The translations under genes and the position numbers were made by a program. A DNA stretch of 64,000 nt, from positions 714,148 to 778,147 of the forward strand of contig VZRN01002950.1 in NCBI GenBank assembly GCA_013397935.1, read 5' to 3'. This DNA is from Dasyornis broadbenti (Eukaryota > Chordata > Aves > Passeriformes > Dasyornithidae). Positions 38,925-48,800 of this stretch are shown piece after piece. How positions within the stretch are numbered: the stretch's first letter is position 1; each line of letters starts with the position of its first letter. The notes beneath the pieces were generated by a model. That model was given only the letters and a program-made list of their open reading frames with translations, was not told where the DNA came from and did not search any database.

Positions 38925-39075
38925 AGTTTTCTTTGTTTTGATTGTTGTTTAATTTTTATTGTGTTTGCTTGGTGGTTTTTTTTTGGTGAGGGTTTTTTTC
39001 AATTATTATTTGTTGGGGTTTTTTAGGGCGGTGTTTTCTGTTTGTTTCTGTGGGGGGTTTTGGGTTGCTTATCTT
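38925..39075. repeat. T/G-rich simple repeat (reverse of the CAAA type)
   Basis: About 150 bases made mostly of T and G on this strand, with GTTT, GGTTT and TTTTGG units. It is the complement-type counterpart of the A/C-rich tracts at 13.6, 57.2 and 62.6 kb. Confidence 0.85.
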
Positions 39076-39278
39076 TTTTAATCCTTTAAGGCTTTCATTA
39101 TGTATGTATGAGTATCAACATTTTAAATTTTCTAGCTGCACCTTTTGTGTAGCAAAGAACCCCCTAAAGTCTTTGTGTTTTTGTGACCAAAACCAGGCAG
39201 AATGCAATCTCAGCTAACCCACTCCTCCAGGCAATAGGCTACATCTGTAAATCAGCTTTCTGCCTCCACCCCCCACAG

Positions 39279-39400
39279 ATCAATGTCACAAGCAGCTATC
39301 TAGGGAGCAGCAGGGAAGCCAAGCTGGTGACCGTGTTCGAACACTCCAAGAGGTTATTGAGCTGTGGTGTTAGGTGCCGCAGTCCAACAAATCTGTTATG
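39279..39400 (+). other. Possible exon behind a strong acceptor, CpG-containing
   Basis: A pyrimidine tract ends in CCCCCCACAG at 39278, an excellent splice acceptor. The following sequence is open in two frames, one reading Ile-Asn-Val-Thr-Ser-Ser and staying open to 39608. It contains more CpGs than its surroundings (near 39331, 39337, 39377 and 39401). No clear donor follows; gttatt near 39353 and gtgccg near 39373 are weak. No protein family is recognised. A regulatory element is as likely. Confidence 0.15.
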
Positions 39401-40438
39401 TGCGCCCCTACGTAAACCACATTGCTTCAGAGTGGTTCACCAAGAAAACAACAGGATAAGGCTGCTTTTGTATCACCCTGCTTCAAAAAGAGCTACTCAA
39501 CAAAGGTCAGCAAATCACATAGGCAAAAGCCAAAATAAAACGGAGAGGAGAAAAAAGAAAATAAAGTTACTGGCATATGGGAAAGAGTATGAAACCCTTC
39601 TCAAATAATTGCTAAGTCTCATACGAGCTTTTTTAGACAGTCAGACTTTGTCTAAGAGACTTATGTGAGCAAAATAATGAAAAATCCCTCTTTCTTTTTT
39701 GTGCAATGCAAGCATCAATTGTTCTAGTTACTAATTTACTGAGGTGCCACAAGAACAGCAGTAAGAATAACAGAAGAAAATAGGACAAACATTGCAACTT
39801 ACTCTGCTCAGCCAGAGAGGGCAGTAGGGAAAGATTTGATAGCTCTATTATCAATAACTGATAGAAGCATACTTCTGTTTAATTGCTAAAACAAATCCAC
39901 ACCCTAATATAGTTAAGTGGGGATTTTTTTTTCAGAATTTAGCAGGCTCCAGATAAGGCTCAGGGTGATGTAATCAAGTATGCATTCCCTAGCTACACAG
40001 TATGCTGAGCACCACCTGCAAATCACTGGCTAGATTGAACTTCCAGTGACTTTGGTGCAAACAGCAGACAACCAGAACCCAATAACGCCATCATTTATAC
40101 ATGGCGCTGATGAAAAAGTCTAGCTGAATGAAAGGAAAACACACCTCTGGCAAATGTACTGCTAAATGACCCTTCCTTCCTACCAAAAAACAGTAAGCTA
40201 AGCTAAGGAAACAGCAAAATCTTCCAGTCCTTCACTGTTTTAAGTACCTCTGCAGGAGCCTGGTGAAGCCCACTGGCCGTATAGCAGTTACAGGTTTGTG
40301 CTCGTGTTTCCTCTGGTTTGGCTCAGTCCAATGCACAGGCGGTGCTGCTTAATGCTCTGCGAGAGGCTTTCAGTTCTTGCTTAACAAAGCTTTCCTCCCA
40401 CATGTCATATGTATTCAGGCTACAGTCTGTTTATCTAA

Positions 40439-40492
40439 TATCTCCCTCTTTCTCTCTCCCCCTCCCCCTCCTTTCCACCCCCTTGTCCCCAG
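40439..40492 (+). repeat. C/T-rich pyrimidine tract ending in AG
   Basis: A stretch of about 50 pyrimidines (CTCT and CCCCTCC units) runs directly into a CAG at 40490-40492. It can be read as a simple repeat or as a very strong polypyrimidine tract with a 3' splice site. Confidence 0.7.
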
Positions 40493-40614
40493 AAGAGAAT
40501 AACCATAATGTGCCTATCGCTTGCAGAAACAGACAGCTCAGCTCCCCCTTGCCATCTGGTCATACTCTGGTCTCTCAGCTGTCGTCAACATATGAATCCC
40601 GTTGTTTTGACTAG
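40493..40614 (+). other. Possible terminal coding exon, unidentified
   Basis: Immediately after the long polypyrimidine tract and CAG, one frame reads Glu-Asn-Asn-His-Asn-Val and continues for about 40 codons, serine- and leucine-rich, to Ser-Arg-Cys-Phe-Asp and a TAG at 40612-40614. The acceptor is among the strongest in the window. The protein is not recognised and no polyadenylation signal was found close by. A second frame is open through to 40729. A C/T-rich microsatellite that merely resembles a splice site is an equal alternative. Confidence 0.2.
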
Positions 40615-40734
40615 TGGGGTCCCAAGGAACAAGCAACAGTGCAGATTGCAGGGAATCAGGATGCCCTTTTCTCTCTTCCTTAAACCAAAAAGCAACCCAC
40701 ATAATCAGAAAGTGAAAGGGTGTTTGTGAAATGC

Positions 40735-43635
40735 AATAGGAAGGCGCAATCCCTCTACCTTTGGTCATGTGATGGGGATCCTGCCAGCCACTCCAGGCTA
40801 TTCTGCAACTCAGCAAATTAATATATTTATATAGTGACTTAACTTCCAAGACACATTTTCTGCCTTCATCACCATCACATGAACATCCTGTCCTGCTTAC
40901 TCCTCAACCTTTTACCTCGTAAAAACAAAAAATAAGAATCAAGTTCCCACAAAAGCCAAATGTAAATAAATCCTTTATCCAGAAGAATTTATCTTACAAA
41001 GATAGCGTATTTTAAAAGATAACTTGAAATTTGTACTAATTGGTAGAACAGGTGGGAAAGAGATTTTTAAAAACCAGAAAAATAAGAAATATGGTGACAA
41101 GCTTATAAATTTCTACAAAAGGCAAACGGTTAATATTATTGCTAGGCTAGAATAGCATTACAAGTCTATGAAATATGCCAAAGATAAAATTAAAATGCTG
41201 CTTTTTTATAAGCACACAGAACCAAAGTTGGTTCATCACCCTGTGTGCTTGAAACATAGTGGAAGGAGCTGACTCTAAACCATTCAGCAGCACTACGGAC
41301 TATGACTGCACCAAAGTCTCAGCAAAATGACCAGCTTGCACACTCTCTCCTGCCAAAATAGAATCAGTGAAACTCTCAACAGGCATCTGAATCTTTCCAT
41401 GGTAATTCTTCAGTGGATTCAGAACCCAGCAACTGAGTACTGCAACAAGGAAGCAGGAAATGTATCTTTATGCTTGGACCAGGAAGAAGGCATAACTTCA
41501 GAAATACACATTTAAAAACTCACATCAGTGCCTTAGTAGTAAGTTTGAAAAATTGCTTTGTTTTGCCAGCTCATTTGGAACAACGCTATGAAAGCTTTCT
41601 AAAGTCTGTTCCTGAATCAGGTACTTTTCAAAATTCAGGTTTTATGTAAACAAAGTTGCTATTCTCCTACAATACTACTAAAATTATTCACCTTGTGATG
41701 TTTTATTCAATCAGGAGTGCATCTTGTGCTCCAACAGTTCCACATATCCAGGTTCATTAGTCTGGCAACAGTCATATAGTGAAACCTTTATCTGTGAGTA
41801 TGTGAAAAAGTATTATATCACAAAACATACACAAATAGAGAAATAAAACAAAACATAATTTGCAATGATATTCACATAAACCAATCCATTTTTCCCCACG
41901 TAGCACAGACAGAAAAGCAGCATGAAGCTCTGCCAGAACAGCAGCTGGATGGCATAACAGGTCTCCCTCCAAAGATGCTGTACCATTTCGGCCCTTTGTC
42001 TCTCATATTTATGTCTAGACAACCAAAAGTATCATCACAAGTAGCTCTTTGTCATCTTCGTCATCTTTCAAAACATGGTCAAAGTTCAGCTTCTAACAAG
42101 TAACACCATAAGACTTGCATTCTGCATCTTTATTGTGGCAGGGATCTGCCTACCTGAGCACAATTACAAGAGGAGCAAGTCAAGAGGAGCACAGGCCTCA
42201 GCATTGGCTGGGTGTTTTTTGATCCAAGTACTTACAATTCTGGGCAAATTTATTCAGCCCTGGCCTGTCAGGATGTTGCTTCAATCTATAGGTTGCTGAC
42301 CTAGTCAGATGAAAGGCAGCATAAGGATGCCTACAGATTCCAGCCATAGTTCCTATGGCATGGCAGGTGTACTGTACATTGCAGAAAAAGCACTAAAATT
42401 TGCAGGAATCGAAAGGCCACGGAGACTCCAGGTAGGGAAACAAGCTTAGAAATTGTTTTGGGTTTTTTTTGAGGGGGATTATTTTTGTTTGGTTTTTTAA
42501 TAGATTGCTCCAATATATTAAAAGGGCAGCAAACAAAGCAATTACACTGCTACTGCCCATATGGTACCTGTTTTAGAACGCGGGTGAATTCACTGAACAA
42601 CTGTCACAACCACTATGAGTTAAAACATAAAAATTTGAAAACCCTATCAACCATTATCATTTCCTTCACTAAGTGCAACAAATGACATGTAGAGCAAAAA
42701 TATTTATCTTCTGAATTCCAAATACTGCCCAAGGCAGCCTGAGGTCTGGTGTAATTTAGAGCAACCCAGAGTACTGGCGAGTTGCTACCAGAAACCAGCC
42801 TGGCACTCAAAGAAGTGCTGCCATCAAACATGTTGCCCACGCAGGGGCCAGCTCTACAGCCACAGGGCATGCCCTGCTCCATATTCAGCAAGATTCACTA
42901 GCACACCTACATTTGATTTCCTACAATAAACACCTACAATGCCCTTCACTAGTATAGCAGAATGACTTTTAATTAATATAAAATATGTATTTATGTATAG
43001 TTGCTTACATCCATTTATATACAACACATTATATATCACTAATATTTTTCAGAGGGTTTTTTTTAATCTATAGCTGTAAATTCCCTAGGATTTTTTGATC
43101 TAAATTAAATATGCCACAAGTCTGAGAGGAACACTACATCTCTTTACTGATAAACCAGCATGTAACCCCACTTCTTATCTGCCCAGTGCAGCAGTTTCTC
43201 CCAACCTTCCATACAATCAGAAAATATATTTCTTATCTGTACAAAGTTGAGGCTCTGACAAGGCTCTTCCCCTTTCAAATGTCACCATCATTCCAGTCAC
43301 CTTTTTCTCTCTCCCTCCCCCTGCCTCTTGTCATTTACTAAGGATACATTCTCTGAGAACCGTCAAAAACTGTTGCTACCCAAAATTACACACATGGGTA
43401 GCACTGCCCTCTGCCTTTCGAGATTCCTCACTTTATCAGTGGTACCAAAGGGCAACACACAATAAAAAACCCTCTGTCATTCTGGCTACTGGACTCATTT
43501 GTGGGTGGCAGCAGTAACACAGCTGGCTTTCCTCACTGACTTTACTAATACTACTCATGATATTTAGGTTCTTAACTCTTCATTAACTTCACTGAGAAGT
43601 CCTATTTTTCCTTAAACAAGCAGCCAAATAAACCC
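40735..43635. other. Non-coding stretch with one T/G tract
   Basis: No gene is recognised. A T/G-rich simple repeat lies at 42453-42501. A GC-richer segment at 42720-42860 carries a 92-codon minus-strand frame and may be an old interspersed repeat; I cannot name it. Confidence 0.4.
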
Positions 43636-43639
43636 CATT

Positions 43640-44829
43640 TTTAAAAAGGTGAAAAAGATAGACTGGGGAACTACAGGCTGGTCGGTCTTGCCTCTGGGCC
43701 CAAACAGATCATGGAGCAGATCTTCCAGGATACTATGCTAAGGCACACGGAAACTAGGAGGTGATTGGAGACAGCCTATGTGGCTTAATGCAAATCATGC
43801 CTGACAAACCTGGTGGCCTTCTACAACAGGGTTATGGTGTGGTGGATAAGGGAAGAGAGATGGATGTCATTTACCTGAACTTGTGCAAAGTATTTCAGAC
43901 TGTCCCACACAATATCCTTGTCTCTAAATTGGAAAGACATGGACCATTCAGTGGATAAAGAATTGGCTCAATGTCCAAGAGGAGACCAGTGATGAGTGAT
44001 GTTCCTTGGGGTCCGTATTGGCCCCTGTGCTGTTCAGCACCTTCATCGGTGACACGGACAGTGGGATCAAGGGCAACCTCAGCAAGTCTGGTGATGACAC
44101 CAAGCTGTGTAGTGCAGTCAAACATGCTGAAGGGTGGAGATGCCACCCAGAGGGGCTGTAAAAGGCTGGAGAGACAGGCCCACAAGAACCCCCTGAAGTT
44201 CAGCAAGGCCAAGTACAATGTCCTGGACAAGAGCTGGAGCAATCCCAGGCACAAATACAGGATGTGCACTGAATGGATTGAGAGCAGCACTGCGGAGAAA
44301 GTCTTGGGACTGCTGGCAAACAAGAAACTCAATATGACCCATCAATGTACCCCTGCAGCCCTGAAAGCCAATGGTGGTGTTCTGGGTTGCACCAAGAGGT
44401 GTGGCCAGCAGCGTGAGGGAAGTGATTGTCTCCACCTACTCCACTCTGGTGGGACCCCACCTGCATCACTGCATCCAGCTCAGTGGCCCCCAGCATAAGG
44501 AGAGCATGGGTGGATCTGCTGGAGCCTTCCAGTACCTAAAGGGGGCCTACAAGAAAGCTGGGGAGGGACTTTTGACAAGGACACATAGGACAAGCTGAAA
44601 CAGGGCAGGTTTAGATTAAATATGTAATTCTGTACTGTGAGGTGATGAGGTACTGGAACAGTTTTCCCAGAAAAATTGTGGATTCCCCATCCCTCAAAGT
44701 GTGCAAGGCCAGGATGGATGGGGCTTTGAGCAACCTGGTCTAGTGAAAGGTGTCCCTGCCCATGGCAGGGGGTTGCAACTAGACGACCTTTAATGTCCTT
44801 TCCAATGCAAACCATTCTATGATTCTATA
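43640..44829 (+). mobile_element. CR1 LINE, 5' truncated, with decayed reverse transcriptase region
   Basis: This is the largest element in the window. It follows avian CR1 from within the ORF2 reverse transcriptase domain to the 3' end. It starts around 'gactggggaactacaggctg' and ends with 'accattctatgattctata', the CR1 8-bp terminal repeat (44811-44829). In translation the 'Val-Ile-Tyr-Leu' motif at about 43868 keeps the RT shape, but both expected aspartates nearby are replaced (Asn and Gln). The catalytic Ala-Asp-Asp box at about 44090-44098 reads Gly-Asp-Asp. Frame breaks occur near 43956 and between about 44000 and 44150. A deletion near 44525 removes part of the 3' coding end. The copy is therefore an inactive fossil. 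The coding orientation is plus. Confidence 0.93.
43761..44500 (+). pseudogene. CR1 ORF2 reverse transcriptase remnant
   Basis: Two frames carry the remains of the CR1 polymerase. The first (to 43958) contains the segment ending [12 protein letters not shown], typical of the palm of LINE reverse transcriptases. The second is in register with CR1 from about 44185 to 44400, where it reads Ala-Glu-Lys-Val-Leu-Gly-Leu-Leu-Ala-Asn and then Met-Thr-His-Gln-Cys. Catalytic substitutions, in-frame stops and a shift after about 44400 rule out activity. It is not a host gene. Confidence 0.85.
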
Positions 44830-45510
44830 ATTTTACTCCAGAGAGTAGAAAACATACTTCTTTCCAGTGGAACTCATATAATGAAAAATTATTATCAAAG
44901 CAACAAATGCAATCCAGAATGACTGGAAGGCTGTTCTCAAAACACACCAAGAATCCAAATGTGTAAACCAAGCTACTTGTCAGTCCTAAAAATACAAGAA
45001 GCAAAAAATGGGCTCATCCTGCTTCAGAAAATGTGGTGCATTTGGCAAAGTACTAATGGAAACTGCTTTTCCAGCTGGCTGCATGACACCTGGCTCAGAC
45101 AAGGTAAGTGGGAAGGGGGAGAGGATTCATTTCCAAAACAGTTTTAAACCATTCAAGATAACAACTCATCACATGCTGTTGAGCACTCAAAAGACTTTTT
45201 TCTCACCCAGCTGTAACTTACTGCAAGTGAACATAATTTGCATGCAGCACACAGTAATTACAATACCTAACTTCTCTGTAATACAGCTCCTGGTCTTTTT
45301 AATCCCCTTTCTTCCATCCCTTTTTCTCTACAGCAGCTATTGAAAAATGACAGTGATGAAAAATTAGGTATCACAATGATTAATATCTGCATACTGGAAG
45401 ACAGTAGGGCAGTTTGGGACACTAGAAGTTCGATACTGTTGAGAGATATTCTGAAGTAAGAACAAGTTTTCCAGGAGTAACATATTACATTACAGCCTGC
45501 ATACCCAAAG
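44830..45510. other. Non-coding stretch, nothing recognised
   Basis: Short unique stretch between the large CR1 and the coding-like minus-strand sequence. Two overlapping plus-strand frames at 44959-45343 show no known domain. Confidence 0.45.
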
Positions 45511-45513
45511 TCA

Positions 45514-45838
45514 CAAAGTAGATTTGCCAGAAAGTACTATTCCACAGTAGGGACATCTGTATCCATTTTTAGCAAACAAAATGACATTAAATGTAGAGAT
45601 CAAATCATGAAGGTTGTTGGCAGAAACCATGACTTCGTTGGTGATAAACTTACCACCCTCACTGCCACACAAGCCAACACAGAGCTCAGCTGACCCTTGT
45701 GGAGGCCTATCTTCCCAAGTTACATTATTCAGACACTGTTGCTTTAAAGCAAATTGCAGGGTGAAGACGTTCCTACCATACAACTCAGATCCAGGCTTGA
45801 TGACAGCAGCAATGAGCAGCTCTGAGACCTTTAGGAGA
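45514..45838 (-). other. Coding-like sequence, unidentified (exon or gene remnant)
   Basis: Read on the minus strand, a 'cttctttctgacag' acceptor-like site places a first base at 45838. One frame then stays open for 107 codons to a TGA at 45511-45513. It starts Leu-Leu-Lys-Val-Ser-Glu-Leu-Leu-Ile-Ala-Ala and ends Cys-Pro-Tyr-Cys-Gly-Ile-Val-Leu-Ser-Gly-Lys-Ser-Thr-Leu. About 60% of codons begin with a purine, in steady phase, which is the strongest coding texture in the window. A consensus donor (GGGTG followed by gtaagttt) at 45648-45658 would give a 185-base internal exon, 45654-45838, but the coding texture continues past it. The Cys-x2-Cys near the end could be half of a zinc site. I do not recognise the family. 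It could be a real exon, a processed-gene fragment or chance. Confidence 0.3.
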
Positions 45839-45859
45839 CTGTCAGAAAGAAGTCAGTAG

Positions 45860-48800
45860 AGCTTTAAGGATTATTTTGCAGAGTCATTCTGAGCTAACAG
45901 CTAATGGTATGCTCCATTCTCCTATGATAGCTCTTGTATAACTAACTGGTGAGAATCAGCTGCAAAGGAAGGAGATTTTATGTCTCACTAATTTTGAAAT
46001 TTTTAAAATGCTTTTAATACCAAGCAAATCAATAATCTGAGTATTATGCCCCACTTCTCCTTTGTTTTCATCCCTACTGATATTCTCAGCTGTGTCATAA
46101 TTTAGACACAGTTCTTCATCATTTGGTCTGAATACCTAAATGCATCATAGTTTACCACTGCTGTTAAAACCAATTTTGTTCAATTTCTATTTCACAAATT
46201 CAGATGTTTGTGGAGGCTTCATAAAGAAATTTGGTAGTTAAAGCCTGCACCACTTTTGAACAGCAAGTGCTACAATCAGGCTACAAACAGTACTTGTCTT
46301 TGTGATTAGCTACAGTTCTCTCATGTCAGAGAGATATACAGATGCATAACCACACGTATCCTATATACAAAAAAAAAAAAAAAGAGTAGATGAAGGCCTT
46401 ATGAAGCATGGAAAGACAACATTCAAAGCCACTTCAAGATTATCACTGTTTTAACACATTCAGCTTGGAAAATGCTGGACAGTTCCTTCTATTTGCCAGA
46501 AACAATGGTTTGCCTCTATGGCACAGGTTTCTCACAGCAAAAAATATTTATATAGAGGGGTAAATCCCTCAGGATCAAGAAGCTCACCGGAGAACTGGGA
46601 GTGCAAATATGCAGCACAACCTATCACCATGTTAAGAATCCATAAATCTTATGTATAGTGTCACCCTTGTATACAATTTTATGGTGTACATTTAGATCAG
46701 TTTTAAACAAACACGAGTATACAATCGGCATTAATGCTCTCCATGTATTCAACATGCACCAACAAAGAGAAAGATACATCACCTATGACAAATGGTGAAA
46801 AGCTTTTGTATTCTGCTGGGCACTCAGAATAGCTGTTGCCATTCAAAAACAATTACTACCGAATAATGCCTTACAACAAAAGTCTTATGATGATAACTGT
46901 ATATTGACAAAGGTACAAAAAAGGATTTAGCATACACATGCAACTTCAACACATTTCTCAAAGTACTGACACTCCTGTTTCAAAACAAGTGATGTGAGAA
47001 AGGGAAGAAAGTTTAAACTTGTCAGTTATTTGTATTATGGAAATATTTAGTAGAGGAGGGCATCAATATGCAATGGTGTTAGTTTTTTACTAAGTATATG
47101 TTTTGCAAGAATAAAAAATACATTTCTTGCTAAATTACATTTTTTCTTCTTTTGCTTCTGGTAGTACTTAATATCTATGAAGTTTAACATTCAGAATGTG
47201 GGTTTCTCTGGGTAGCAACTGCTCAGCCAGCATGAAGCTCCCTAAGAGGATGGCTCCCAAGGTATTTTTATAATATGAAAACAGTAACAATAATCATCAG
47301 ATGTTTATCTCAGCTTAATGAATTGATTCTAGATCTCTGCTGCTTCAATAGTTGAGAAAACAGGAAGTGTTCAAGAACAATGAATGAAGAAGCAATCACT
47401 TACACCATCAGACTGTGGCAGAGATCATTTTTTATAACAATAACCAGGCATAATGTTACAAAATGTTTTGTTATGACTTTTCTATAGGTTGCCTGAAGTT
47501 GATAGGAATTTTATTATCATCACCTTACAGAGCTATACTCTAGCCATGTTAAAAACAGATGTCAAATTATTTAATTTCTGATATTCCCAGAATACCAAAT
47601 AACTCCCACTTCAGAAAGGCTTGCATGTATTCAGCGAACAGAATAGGCCCCAGGGCTGTAACACACTTCACTCTTATCATTTCAACATGACTTGCTCCTG
47701 TTTAAACAGGTGCAAAGATAAAGTTTCCCAGAATGTCAAAAATACAAGCAAGTCCACACCTACCATGGGAAGCAGGACTTCCTGGCCTCACACAATTCTT
47801 CTCTACCTATTTGCTTTGTTTTCAAGGCAGCTATTGGTCCTGATTCATGACATACAGAGAAAAGCAGCATCTCTCCCCTGACTATCCAAACCTGGATGGG
47901 AGCACGACTTGGTTTTTAGGAATCCTTCATCACTTAAACTGAAGCAAAAACGAAACTCAACCACAGTGGGAGATAAAGAATAGTCAAGCCATGACAACAA
48001 ATAAGTGCTGCCACTGAAGGAAGTGATGAGGGTCTTAATTCAAGAACTAGATGTAATTACAAGTTTTGCCATCACTCCAATGCAGTTCAGAAAATGCAGC
48101 CAACATGAGGAGCAAACCTGTGTTTTGTCCTACAGTATTTCCAAAGAAAGAAGGCTTATCAATGATCCCTCATAGAGACACAAGTGTCAGATTGGAAGGG
48201 GCATTCTGATGGCTCCATCAGACTCACAATTCCATACAGTAAGAAGAAAGACTTACAGGAACCTGAATAGTATTTATGCAATAAAAAGAAAATTAACTAG
48301 AAAAACTAAATGAAGTTCCTATTGTATTATAAAATATCAAGAAAAAATATTTAGACGCAACTGAAGACTTAGTTTCTTCTCAGACTGAAGAATATAGCAG
48401 CTATAAGACTTTAAAAACTGGGGTAAGGAAACTGAAGAGCAGAACTATCCTTCTGAGAAAGTACTTTCTGTATTAACTCTCCTCTATGAAAGGAGTATCC
48501 ACTGCAGCACCAAGTGAATCCTGTACTGAGAGAAGTCAAACCAGGTTAGTTTAAAATAGGGAAGCAGATTCTCACCTATCAGCATTCGTCCATGGCAATT
48601 GGTGAGTTATTTTGAAACTTACCCTCTCTCATGTTGCTGTCAACTCCAAACCCAAAGAAGCCAAGCAACAGGAGGTATTCTACTTTGTCAGTATCATTTC
48701 TGGTCTAGTTCTGAGATAAAATCTACAGAGAGGCCAAAACCATAATTTCTCTGACAGAATTCCTCACATCAAGAGTTAGAGAATTAAAGGACAATACCTA

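Noticed and set aside
39331..39342. The palindrome gtgttcgaacac, which resembles a tRNA T-loop motif
   Set aside because: No cloverleaf or A box lies at the right distance, and 12-base palindromes are expected several times by chance in this length.
43971..44498. A 175-codon plus-strand frame as a host gene
   Set aside because: Part of it is in register with CR1 reverse transcriptase and the rest is a shifted frame of the same element.
45514..45547. A Gly-x4-Gly-Lys-Ser match to a Walker A loop near the end of the 45.6 kb frame
   Set aside because: The motif is short, at the very C-terminus, and lacks the strand and helix context of a P-loop protein.
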